Origin: Proteles cristata cristata | Taxonomy: Eukaryota; Chordata; Mammalia; Carnivora; Hyaenidae | Length of the DNA: 64,000 nt | Assembly (NCBI GenBank): GCA_017311185.1 | Contig: JAESUZ010001069.1 | Span: 1,026,571 to 1,090,570 of the forward strand | Reading direction: 5' to 3' | Part shown: positions 1-10,010 of the stretch, piece after piece | Layout: the number at the start of each line of letters is the position of its first letter | How positions within the stretch are numbered: the first letter of the stretch is position 1 | Notes under the pieces: model-generated | The model's input: only the letters and a program-made list of their open reading frames with translations | The model's database searches: none | Told to the model about the DNA's origin: nothing | Program-made: the position numbers and the translations under genes

Positions 1-1130
1 AATCAAGAATCTTATTCCAGAAAAACTGTCTTTAAATAAATGAGGGCAAACTACATTTCCATGTAAGGACCTGGACTGCCTTCTTGAGAATCAGCTATAG
101 ATGTGGCAGTCTGTTAACAGGCTGCTGAGCCCGAGTGCTTGCAGTAGAGTGGTGGTATATAGTTAGATTTGGGTATATTTTGAAAGTAGATTCCATAGGA
201 CTTACTAGTGAATGAGAGGGGTGAGATTAATCATGGATGCTTCAGAGTAGTTTTTGGCCTAAAGGCATTGACACAATGGATTTCCCTTTAAATGAGATGA
301 GGAAGGCTGTGAGTAGAGCAGATTTCAAGTGAGGGGAGACTTCAAGTCCAGTTTTGAGCATGTTAAGCGTGAGATGTCTTTAAGACATCCAAGTACGGGT
401 GTTGAGTAGGCAAGGGTTTGACATTCGGAAAGATGTATAGGTGAGACATATATATATTCGGAGACATCAATGTATGGGTGGTATTTAATGCTTTGGGGAC
501 AGGTGGCACATTAAGAAGGAGATAGAGTCTAGATATAGAAGGAAGACCAAAGATTGAGCCCTCGGAGCATGCTATCATTGAGAGTTCTAAGAGGAAGAGG
601 AAGGACCAGTAAAGCTGAGTGACAGGAGGAAGAAAACCAAGGGTGCAGTATTCTCCAATCTAAGTGAAGAAGTTTCAGGAAGGAGAGTGATAAAATGATG
701 TTGGTAGATCAAGTAAGATCATTGAGAGTAGAAACAAAATGGATTTAGCAAAGTAGAGGCCATTAGTGACCTTAATTTAGTTAATTCAACTGCATTATCA
801 CTGTTTGAAATATTAGAACCATCTTTGATTTCTTTCTTTTCGTCACCTTCACCTCCAATATCAAGAAAACTTGCCCATTATATTTAAGAGTCATTATTTA
901 TCACCTACACTTGTGGTAAGTACCATTCTAGATACTGAGCAGACAGAAATGAGTGAAAACATGGACCTTCTTTTTTCAGGAACTTAAAGTTCAGAACAGG
1001 GTTTAGGCATAACTACATTTTAGTATAATAGCAATGATAATAATAATGCTAATAATTACTATAATTCTATTAACATGACTTTTGCTGCTGCTGCTACTTA
1101 ATACTACCACCTAACATTATTGGAGCATGA
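1..1130. other. Non-coding stretch, faint ancient L2-like repeat
   Basis: No supported gene. The part around 885-1000 (a decayed 'cacctac...ctagatactgagcagacagaaatgagtgaaaacatgg') resembles the old L2/MIR-type repeat that reads 'tattgagcacctactatgtgccaggcactg' in well-kept copies. The rest shows no repeat or reading frame that I recognise. Confidence 0.4.
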
Positions 1131-1515
1131 CCCCTGTGCCCAGCATATGTGTTATCCCAGGTAATCCTCACACATCTCTGAGCTGGCACCATTTTATAGA
1201 TGAAGAAAATAAAAAACAGGGGTGCCTGAATGGCTCAGTGGGTTGAGCACTGACTTCAGCTCAGATCAGGATCTCATAGTCTCTGAGTTCGAGCCCCACA
1301 ACTGGCTCTGTTTCAACACAGGGTGACAGCTCAGAGCATGGAGCCTGCTTTGGATTCCATATCTCCCTCTCTTTCCATGCTCTTCTCCTGCTTGTGCTCT
1401 GTCTCATCCTCAGTCTCTCAAAAATAAATATACATTAAAAATTTTTTTAAAAAAAGAAAAGCAGAGACAGATTGAGGAACTCATTCAAGGTCACACAGCT
1501 AGGAAATGGTGGAAA
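1131..1515 (+). repeat. Ancient MIR repeat split by a SINE
   Basis: The left arm has 'taatcctcacacatctctgag...attttatagatgaagaaaa' and the right arm has 'ggtcacacagctaggaaatgg'. Both are hallmarks of the MIR core and 3' region. A younger CAN SINE (1219-1460) interrupts them. Recognised by eye. Confidence 0.7.
1219..1460 (+). repeat. CAN/SINEC SINE (tRNA-derived)
   Basis: Starts 'ggggtgcctgaatggctcag', has a B-box-like 'gagttcgagcccc', a CT-rich stretch, and an A-rich tail with AATAAA-like motifs. It sits inside an older MIR, so it is the younger insertion. It is diverged from the consensus. Confidence 0.85.
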
Positions 1516-1959
1516 ACATTATATAAAATAAAGCAATCTAACTTCTGAGTTTGTATTCTTAACTACATCTGCAAGCTGACACTCTCTAACTCTCAAAACT
1601 TGACTTAACCTTCTAAATTATTCCCTTGCCTTAAATTACCTTTACCTTATTGCTTCCCCTTATTTATTTTTACCGGGATTTTTTGTAATTAATATTACAA
1701 AATTATTTTTGGTATTTAATATTTATTTTTTTGTAATTAATTTATTTGAAAATTTGTAAATATTTTTTTTTGTAATTAATCGCTTTTTTTGTCGATCTGC
1801 CTCAGGCCTGCTTCTGAAGAACCTGACACATATTATTTTCACACTGCTGAAGAATTGTGGCAGTGACTCCTCTAAGTTTTTGATTGGTTTAGTATTTGAA
1901 ATCATTGTAACTACTCATAAAGTATCAGAGAACACTGATATCTTGAGATGAAGTTTAAG

Positions 1960-2330
1960 CCATGTTATAACACATTTATTGAGAACTTACTATGTTCTAA
2001 TTATGATTTCCCAAGGAGTCCTTGTTAAATATTCCTGCCAATGAACCTTAGGTGAGGGTATCTTACCCTGCCAATGTGATTCTAATAAAATGGTACTTAA
2101 AAGCAAAGGAAGAAGGAACCTAAGAGAGGGAGTATAACAATAATTACTTATACTTATAGGATACTTACTCTGTGTATGGCATTGTCCCAAATGCTTTATA
2201 TACAGCAATTCATTTATTTCTCTCAACACTGCATGAGAAATGTACTCATTTACAGATAGGGCACTTGAGTACAGAGAGGTTAAATTAACATGTCCAAGGC
2301 CTCACAGGTACCACTACTACAGAGATAGCA
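1960..2330 (+). repeat. Ancient MIR repeat(s)
   Basis: The text 'cacatttattgagaacttactatg' near 1972 and the run 2160-2320 (tttacagatagggcac...agagaggttaaattaacatgtccaaggcctcacagg) match MIR-type sequence. Decayed, with no coding content. Confidence 0.6.
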
Positions 2331-2573
2331 ATGTTAGTAATTATCATGATAATATCAGTGGTAATATGCACACTTTCCTCCCTTCCTTCTTCACTCATGC
2401 ACCACAACACTCCCAGACCTTACTAAAGGGTTAGAATGATTCCAGGGAATTAAAATTGTGAGGGAAGGGGAAAAAATAAAAATGGTATGATTCATGTGTC
2501 TTTTCTTATAGTCCAAGGGAAGAGCCCACCAGACCTCTAGGGGGTGAATTTTTAGACACACACTGTCTTAGTT

Positions 2574-2915
2574 TGGGCTGCTAAAACAAAATAATCATAG
2601 ACTATGTATCTTAGAAAACCGAAATTTATTTTTCAATTCTGGAGCATCTAATATCAGGGTGCTAGTTGGTTAGATTTCTGGTGAGGAATCTTCCTGGCTT
2701 GCAGACGGCTGCCTTCTCACTGTGTGCTTACTTTTCTTGGTTCATGGCATGGGGAGAGATCTCTCCAGTGTCTCTTCTTCTAAGGGCGCTAATCCCATCA
2801 TGAGGGCCTTGCCCTCACTAAGTCACCTTACTCTAATAATTTCCCAGGGTCCCCTTTCTAAGTGACATGGTGGGTTATGGCTTCAACATATAAATTTGGC
2901 AAGGGACACAAACAT
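2574..2915. repeat. Ancient interspersed repeat, family not assigned
   Basis: The block from 'cttagtttgggctgctaaaac' through 'gaaatttatttttcaattctggag' to 'gggttatggcttcaacatat' matches a repeat common across placental mammals. I recognise the sequence type but cannot name the family safely. A repeat-library search would settle it. Confidence 0.5.
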
Positions 2916-3294
2916 GGAGCCCATTATATACCCCATTCCCTAGATTTTCTTTTAAATTTCTATACTCTGTCTCTGAAAGAAAGACTTACTTCAGAACTTC
3001 TCAATGCCCATTTCCACCTTCATTTAAATAGTTCACATCTTATTCGTGTGCTTTGATCTGGCCCTAGAATCCATCACTCTCCTAGCCCCATTCCTACAGG
3101 CTTTGTGACTCCATCTTTCCCATTTGTTAATGGGATCTCTTGCTTAACTTATTCTGGAAATTCCCTAAATCTATTGATGGGGTGACCCTGAATTCCTTTG
3201 TTTCCGTGTTCCCACTTTCAGTGGCTCTGAGAGACTCATTCCATGTGAATTCCATGTGAATCTTAACCTCTACTGATCTTACAACTCTGGCCAC

Positions 3295-3704
3295 TTTTTT
3301 TTTTTTTTAATTTACATCCGTGTTAGTTATAGCAGATAGCACAGTAATGATTTCAGGAGAAGAATCCATGGATTCATCCCCTAAATATAACACCCAGTGT
3401 TCATCCCAAAAAGTGTCTTCCTTAATGCGCCTTGACCATTTAGCCCATACCCCCATCCACTACCCCTCCAGCAAGCCTCAGTTTGCTCTCTCTATATAAG
3501 AGTCTCTTATGTTTTGTCCCCCCCCCCAGCTTTTATATTATTTTTCCTTTCCTTCCCTTATGTTCGTCTGTTTTGTATTTTAAGTTCTACATATGAGTGA
3601 AGTCATATGATATTTGTCTTTCTCTGAATGACTAATTTCATTCAGCATAATACACTCTAGTTCCATCCATGTTGTTGCAAATGGCAAGATTTCATTCTTT
3701 TTGG
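3295..3704 (-). mobile_element. 5'-truncated L1 (3' end only)
   Basis: The element begins with an oligo-T run (the antisense poly(A)) and reads back through an L1 3' UTR, seen in 'cccccatccactacccctcc' and 'tctcttatgttttgtcc'. It is flanked by an exact 16-bp target duplication, ttacaactctggccac, at 3279-3294 and 3705-3720. This is a standard L1 insertion truncated at its 5' end. Confidence 0.85.
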
Positions 3705-3720
3705 TTACAACTCTGGCCAC

Positions 3721-5759
3721 ATCTAATCCTGTGACCTACACCGGGATCTAGTGTCTTCCACTTTTGATAATCATGTGGTTCTCATCCCTGCTGATTCCTT
3801 CCTCCCTATTTCACAGTCCCTGAAGTCTCCTCCCTCTGTGACCCCAACCTGCTGACACTGTAATTTCTTTAATCCTGACTCCACCTTTATGACAGCTTTA
3901 CACTCTGCATTACTATCGTAGAAAACTCCATTCCTATACAATCATCTTTTCTCTATCCCAATTTACTTCTTGCCAGTTCATTTGGGATCTCTTGAGCATA
4001 GTCTTTGAATCTCATTGAATAATTATACTGCTTAAATGCGTGAGGAATTTGTCAAAGATCTTTTTTATTTATATACAATTTTGGCTTGAAAAACAAAGTT
4101 AACATATGATATATAATACTTCTTAAAGGTTATTTTGGATTCATTAAACAAATACAAAAAGCATTCAGCAAATGTTACCTGAACATTGCAATTTTTGAGG
4201 ATGCAGGGATTTGAGAGACAGGTACTTTGCAGGGATTCTGTTTCCATCACCATTTCAACTTAACCATATTAGTAAGTCCTTTCAACTCTCACTGAGATTA
4301 TTATCCAGAGAACAAAAGGAAATTGTACTGTTCAAGAATACCTGTTTCCTTTATCCTTTATAATTTTTATGCTCCAGGATTTCTTTTGGAGACCTGGGTC
4401 ATTTTATCTGAAACTGATAGTATTCTGGAAAACTTTCAAAGAATAAGACAGCAGAGGCTTATCACCCCAATCTATTAACTTTGAATATTCCAGCCCTTTG
4501 ACTATGGTTCCCTATGCTGCTTGTTTCAACTCGCTATAGAGGGGTAGATAGTGTGTCTTAAATGGAAGCCAGTGGATGCCCTTATGTCCCATAAATTTTC
4601 TTCTTTGTATCAGGATTCCTTTAGATCATCAGCTTTGAGACCCTAGTGTAAGTCATTGTTTAGAAGTTGTAGGTTTGAAGAATGGTTATTTCTTAGGTTC
4701 TTGATTGGCTTCAGAGTGCTGTCATTTTTATTCTGATCATGACCCTATGACTTAAACAGTATGAAAAGTTACTTATCACCTAATGTGGAGATAAATATTT
4801 CCTGATAGTTGAATGTATAAAACAAATTTCTTATTAAAATATTGGAGCCTATAAAATTGTATAGTTTTTAATATTTTATTCTTAAATGAATAGGTTTTTT
4901 TTTAAATCATCAATGGCTTAACCAGACTTGACTTTGTCCAGAGCTTCGATTAAAATGGCCCTTTTTAGCTGGTCATAAATTATGTTTCAGAAGCCAGTTT
5001 ATCTCAGACTTGTATATAGCACCAAGCTTTGAATACCAAAGCTCTTGTGAACCCTTTTTTTTTTTTTAACATATATAAGCAAGATGCCAGGGAAGAAGAG
5101 GGTGAGGATTAAATGAGAAAAACAGTTATTTGATTTCTGTTTTCTATATTTACTTGATAACATTTCTTGAATTGATGCACACTTTATCTTGGTGAAGTCT
5201 CTGTTTTATTGCTCTCCAGAACAAATATTTTAAATATTGCTACGATTGGGGATCATGAACTTTCAATGAATGTTTCCATTTGAGGATTAGTAAGTTTTTC
5301 TCACAGTTTCAGAGGCTTAAAGAAAAAAGGCTACTGGTAGCTTCCAGTCAAGAACTATATATTATATGAAATATGCATATATTTAGTCTATAGAGATTTG
5401 TAAATTTGTAGTAGTCAGCAATGATTTTGTTTTCCTTCTATGAAAATGACTTTCTCTGAGACTTTATACATCATTATATATTTCAAAATAAAAATATTCT
5501 GAATAACAGTTTAAAATGTGCAGTAGATATTTTAAATGGATTTTGTTTTATTTTAGCATATATTCATGTATTTTCGTAATATGTTTTTGAACCAGAAGGA
5601 ATTGAGACAATGAAAAAGGAAGTGTTTTCACAAGAAATCGTCAACTCTTGAAATCTTAATTGATTGATTTTTAGATTTTCATTTAAGAAAAGGAAATAAT
5701 GCAGATTCTTACTGTGAAGAGGTATTCTAGGATTGTCTGAGGATTAGGATTCATTGAGT
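3721..5759. other. Non-coding region downstream of the GTPase gene
   Basis: No long reading frame or clear repeat. Because the GTPase gene is on the minus strand, this stretch holds its 3' UTR and then intergenic DNA. It is AT-rich, with several TTTATT motifs (AATAAA on the minus strand). The exact transcript end cannot be seen from sequence alone. Confidence 0.5.
5547..5552 (-). promoter_or_regulatory. Candidate poly(A) signal for the GTPase gene
   Basis: An AATAAA hexamer on the minus strand, about 208 bases past the GTPase stop codon. It is the nearest canonical hexamer that I noticed. Others lie near 5205-5210 and 4875-4880, so the site in use is uncertain. Confidence 0.3.
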
Positions 5760-8700
5760 TTAATGTTTTTTCAAGTCATCGAGCACATCTTGCTTTTTTA
5801 TTTTCTTCCATGCATCAGGGATTTTACCTTTATTTATAAATTTTTTCTGATATTTTTCTTCTAGCTTTGATCTGAAGTTAGAGACAAACCATTTCCAGTA
5901 TGGCTGGGTAGATGAGTCTGGGGTGATGCTCCACGTGGCATACTCCCCTCCTGCCTGTCGATAGTTCTTAAATGGGATTTCCCAGTTATCTCTCAAAACC
6001 AATAGATGATTGCTTGCTACCAAAGTACTACAGCAATCAATGACAAAGTTGTCAGTTTTGTAAAAGGACCCTCCACTAACAGCAAAAGGACGGTGGAAGG
6101 GAGCACTGTGGTCTCCGTCATGTGTAGGGATTGTGTTTGTACAAGTTGCTTTACAACAGGGACATTGTTTCCAGCAGCCAGAGAGATGTTCAGAGAGCAT
6201 TTTCTGAATTTCCGGAACTCCTTCTTGTACAGACATATTCAAATAATTCTCTTCTATTCTCTTCATTGTGGGATCCAAAGCTTCACTCATAGCTTCTTTG
6301 AGAAACTCGATATCTTTTATCTCTTGGTGTTCAATGCTTATCAGGTCTTTCCTTGGGAAGATCACATTACTCCCCAAACAATCACAGAACAAATCCAACC
6401 ACCCAGATACAGTGCTGCTTTTATCTTTAGCTATTACTGTGGATTCATGAATAGCTGAGAGGATGGCATTCTTCATATCATCTAAAGTTGTTTTTAAAAA
6501 AGACTTTATTTTTTCACTTCCTTTGTCTGAATAATATATTTCAACATGTTTTTTAATGTAATTCCTGAAAAATGATTCTAAATTGTGAAGGTAATCCCAG
6601 TAATTATCAAAATTTTCTTCCTCTGCCAGAGAGATGAGAATATGTTTCTCCAAGTTAGACCTATTTCCATTGAATGCGGGGCAGGTAGCTCGCATGTCCC
6701 CAGCAATTTTAGGGACCATTTTTTTCAATATGGTGGTAGAGACAGCAGGAGTGAGTTTCTGCCACAGAAAATCAGCAAATGTTTTGACTGAAGTTGCTCC
6801 TTGACAAGATATCTTAAAACTCATGAAGAAATCGTCTTTCTTACTTTCCAGATAGTTTACTGGATCATTTGCTCTCTTGAATGCTTCGTGCATCTCCTTA
6901 AACTTCTTTGATGCTTTTCGGAATAGGCACAAAGATAAATCAATTTCATATTTACTTGTAAATATGTATCTTTCCTCAATTTGTGCAGATTTCACTTCCT
7001 CATCGATTATTCTCCGGATTTCATGGAAATAACCCGGATTGTAATCACGCTTCTGCATCTGTATGTTCTTAATAGTTTCATCATATCTTGAAATAATGCG
7101 GTTAGTAGTCATATCTATTGACATTTTATCATAGCCCTCTAATGACCTTGTAATTATGTGATATTTCATGTTCATTTTGACATGTTTGTCATATTTTATT
7201 TGAAAGTTTTCTCCAGAATTTTCCTTCAGTGTGTCTACAATATTTGTCTCCTTTTTGAAATATTCCAAGAGGATGTTTTCAGAATCCACATCAATTGGAG
7301 GCTCTGTGGCTGGAGGGAGAGTTGAGGACACATCACAGACCCATTTTTCCCAAAGTTGATTGAACTTCTCGTGTAGCTCTTTCTCACTCAATTCTGTGCC
7401 TTTTACAGTTAAAGCCAACATTCGGCTTTTTTCTAATAATTCCTTTTCATAACCTACCTTTTGGTTGTCCAGTTTTTCTTGACTTTTCTTAAAACTAATA
7501 AGTTCATCGGCTTTTTTTTGGCTTTCTAAAATAAGTGCCTCCTTAAGGATTGTGAGCTTAGTTTCAAAATTTGCTTTCCACTGAATAAGTATTTCACTCT
7601 CTGGATCTTCATTAAAATATTTTTCAAGTTCTTGTTTGATGGCTTCATATTTTTCTGTGACTGGAGACGTAAATATGCTTATTCTGAATGTCTGGATTTT
7701 TCCATTCTGAATCTGGTTGAACAGCTGGTTCTGCAAGCCCAACACATGACTCCTCAGCTCCCAGGTCCAGTAGTTATACATTGTTTCCAATTTGCTCATG
7801 GCCATGACTTCTCTGGTGTTCTTGAAACTGAAAATAAAGTTCTCATTCACCAGGGCCCTCCACAAATCTTGGACTCGTAATTTTACGTCTGATATCTTCA
7901 TGACGCTTCCTCTACATTTCTGTCTGGCTGTCAGAAGAATTCCAGTTTTCAGTTCCTGGACATTGTGGCTATAGCGAGGGTTGGGAGGGGCCATTGGAGG
8001 ATTGCCATCCCAGAGATGAGCAAAGTAGTAAACATGAGTATTGACATCAAACTTAATGACATCACTAAAGCGGGTTACATCTGCGTACTGTTCTTGTTCA
8101 GCTGCTGTTGCTGCCATTTCATCTAATCTCTGCTCTAGCCGCCTTCGTCCTTCCATAGTTTGGTCTTTAGCTGTGACTTCCCCCACATTCTGATGGACAA
8201 AAAGGCAGCTTGGGGAGATTTTTACTTGTTTCATCCTCAGAAAGGCTTGGACAACTATTTGTAGAATATCTTGCATTTCTGATGGATTCTCTCCAAAAAT
8301 ATTAATCAGAGTCAAGTTTCCAAGTCCAATAACAAAGGTTGCCAGCTCATTGTCACGATTCTGGGATTTGCCGCTGAGTTCTGGGGCTCGAAGTCCTTCT
8401 GTGTCCACAACAAGCAGAAAATCAAAGCCAAGTTCCTGTGTGAATGTCTCCTCCACCTTCAGGAGCTGCATGTAGGCGCCCCGGGTGCACTTCCCAGCAC
8501 TGACAGTGAACTGCAGCCCAAAAAGGGCATTCAGCAGGGTGGACTTCCCTGAGCTCTGCAGGCCAAGGATGGAGAGAACAAACAGCCGTTTGTCTCCAAG
8601 GTTCTCAGAAACCTTGTCAAAAACAGCTGCTACCCACTTTAGAGGCACATATGAAGCATCCCCATCCATCAGCTCAATGGGAAGACCAGATATCATTAGC

Positions 8701-10007
8701 TCTGCAGCAATCTGGGGAAGGGAGAGAAAAAGGTGATCTTTTGTGGAGAAAGTTTCTTCCAGAACTTCATAGATCTGGCCTATTTCTCTGAGAAGTTGTT
8801 CAATTCCCAAGGTGCAGTCACTAATCTCTGTAGAGATGGCTTCTATCTCATTTTGCCAGTGTTTCAGGAAGGTGCTCTTTGTTGCTTTTTTCTTTTCTGT
8901 TTGTATCGATGACCACAAATTCTTTTTCTTTTCATTTAGTTTTTCCACGTGTCCTGCAGTCAGATTGTCCAAAGACATACTCAGCCACTGTAAGAAGTAG
9001 AGTTTGGTATGAGTTTCTGAATGGTTTTGGAGAATTTCAAGGACAGATTTCATTAAGTCATTGAAAGGAAAGGCTCTGTTCAACTGTTGCTGCCGTATGT
9101 TTTGTTTATCTGCCTCAATCTCAGTCTTGTGTTGTTCAATGCTCCGATTTCCTTTTTCTCTCAGATGATAGAGTTCTTTGTCCTTTTTACACCAAAGATG
9201 CCACAGTTTTCCCTGAAGGGGTAGTAAGTTTTCCTTCATCTGAGGTATCTGCTTTTTTCCTAATAGGGCCATGAGAACCTCTGCCTTTTCTTTGGCTTCC
9301 TTGCAGTCTGTCTGGTCTTCATCAATAAGGAATCCTTGCTTGCGAGCAATCTGAGCACAGTCCTCTAAGCTAAAAGTAGTGTCAGAGAGCTCTAGTAAAT
9401 CTCTGATTTTAGTTTTGAGGTTGTCTGTTAATTCTGCCTCATTTCTGTTCTTGATCCCAATTCTCACTTTTTGACCAGAATAATTGGCCGTGGTTTTTTC
9501 TTTGTCATCAAGCAGAAAGATCAAAGATTTTGGTAGCTCACACAAGCCATGGATAATTTTTCGGTTTTCTTTATTGTCATCAGAAGTTGCCATGAGTACT
9601 ACAATGAGAGAAGAGATCCCTTGCAGGAAGGTGAGTTGCTTTTCATGTTCTTTGGCATCTCCATGAAGATTGGCAAAGGTCAGACACTTGTCAAATGTAT
9701 CCTCTTCCTCACCCCCAGGACAGAACCAGCATATTTCTACTACACCACCCATCAAGAGACAGTCTTTGCTACTCCCTCTGCAATGTCGATGAAAAAAGGT
9801 ATCATGTTTACGTTTACTGAGAATACAGTTCATAATCTGAGATTTGGAAGCAGAGAATCCATTTCCAACCCTAATAAAGGACACAATGGGAGTAGAGATA
9901 TGACACATTTGCTGATTCTTATAATTTTTTATTTCCTCTGGTGTTGATTTCCTTGGTTCCTGCCAGCTTCTCCTAATTTGACTGAGAGACCAAAGAGAGA
10001 ATTCAAT
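5760..10007 (-). CDS. GVIN1: C-terminal GTPase part of GVIN-family protein, downstream of premature stop
   Basis: Open in the same frame as the N-terminal part, directly after the TAA, for 1,415 codons to the natural stop. Family-like sequence resumes at once (IEFSLWSLSQIRRSWQE), so the two parts are one gene. It holds the VLIG-type G domain: P-loop GLQSSGKST around 8564-8538, switch threonine in CTRGAYMQL, and DTEGLRAPE from 8405. The usual G4 motif is replaced by a segment around FVHQNVGE. Coiled-coil-rich regions follow, then a Cys/His-rich patch (CWKQCPCCKATC and downstream His) around 6110-6190 that could bind zinc. The first ATG here, at 9908, lies inside conserved sequence and is not a natural start. 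More than 4 kb open after a stop argues that the stop arose recently. Confidence 0.85.
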   Translation of the reverse strand: MEFSLWSLSQIRRSWQEPRKSTPEEIKNYKNQQMCHISTPIVSFIRVGNGFSASKSQIMNCILSKRKHDTFFHRHCRGSSKDCLLMGGVVEICWFCPGGEEEDTFDKCLTFANLHGDAKEHEKQLTFLQGISSLIVVLMATSDDNKENRKIIHGLCELPKSLIFLLDDKEKTTANYSGQKVRIGIKNRNEAELTDNLKTKIRDLLELSDTTFSLEDCAQIARKQGFLIDEDQTDCKEAKEKAEVLMALLGKKQIPQMKENLLPLQGKLWHLWCKKDKELYHLREKGNRSIEQHKTEIEADKQNIRQQQLNRAFPFNDLMKSVLEILQNHSETHTKLYFLQWLSMSLDNLTAGHVEKLNEKKKNLWSSIQTEKKKATKSTFLKHWQNEIEAISTEISDCTLGIEQLLREIGQIYEVLEETFSTKDHLFLSLPQIAAELMISGLPIELMDGDASYVPLKWVAAVFDKVSENLGDKRLFVLSILGLQSSGKSTLLNALFGLQFTVSAGKCTRGAYMQLLKVEETFTQELGFDFLLVVDTEGLRAPELSGKSQNRDNELATFVIGLGNLTLINIFGENPSEMQDILQIVVQAFLRMKQVKISPSCLFVHQNVGEVTAKDQTMEGRRRLEQRLDEMAATAAEQEQYADVTRFSDVIKFDVNTHVYYFAHLWDGNPPMAPPNPRYSHNVQELKTGILLTARQKCRGSVMKISDVKLRVQDLWRALVNENFIFSFKNTREVMAMSKLETMYNYWTWELRSHVLGLQNQLFNQIQNGKIQTFRISIFTSPVTEKYEAIKQELEKYFNEDPESEILIQWKANFETKLTILKEALILESQKKADELISFKKSQEKLDNQKVGYEKELLEKSRMLALTVKGTELSEKELHEKFNQLWEKWVCDVSSTLPPATEPPIDVDSENILLEYFKKETNIVDTLKENSGENFQIKYDKHVKMNMKYHIITRSLEGYDKMSIDMTTNRIISRYDETIKNIQMQKRDYNPGYFHEIRRIIDEEVKSAQIEERYIFTSKYEIDLSLCLFRKASKKFKEMHEAFKRANDPVNYLESKKDDFFMSFKISCQGATSVKTFADFLWQKLTPAVSTTILKKMVPKIAGDMRATCPAFNGNRSNLEKHILISLAEEENFDNYWDYLHNLESFFRNYIKKHVEIYYSDKGSEKIKSFLKTTLDDMKNAILSAIHESTVIAKDKSSTVSGWLDLFCDCLGSNVIFPRKDLISIEHQEIKDIEFLKEAMSEALDPTMKRIEENYLNMSVQEGVPEIQKMLSEHLSGCWKQCPCCKATCTNTIPTHDGDHSAPFHRPFAVSGGSFYKTDNFVIDCCSTLVASNHLLVLRDNWEIPFKNYRQAGGEYATWSITPDSSTQPYWKWFVSNFRSKLEEKYQKKFINKGKIPDAWKKIKKQDVLDDLKKH

Positions 10008-10010
10008 TTA
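10008..10010 (-). other. Premature TAA codon in the GTPase frame
   Basis: The plus strand reads 'tta' inside 'caatttaagaattgc'. On the minus strand the codons are AAT TCT TAA ATT GAA. One C-to-T change would turn CAA (Gln) into TAA, the simplest origin; AAA or GAA is also one step away. No indel is needed, because the frame on both sides is the same. Confidence 0.9.

Noticed and set aside
10008..10010. Stop recoding (selenocysteine or programmed read-through)
   Set aside because: The codon is TAA, not TGA, and the next bases (ATT GAA) are not a known read-through context.
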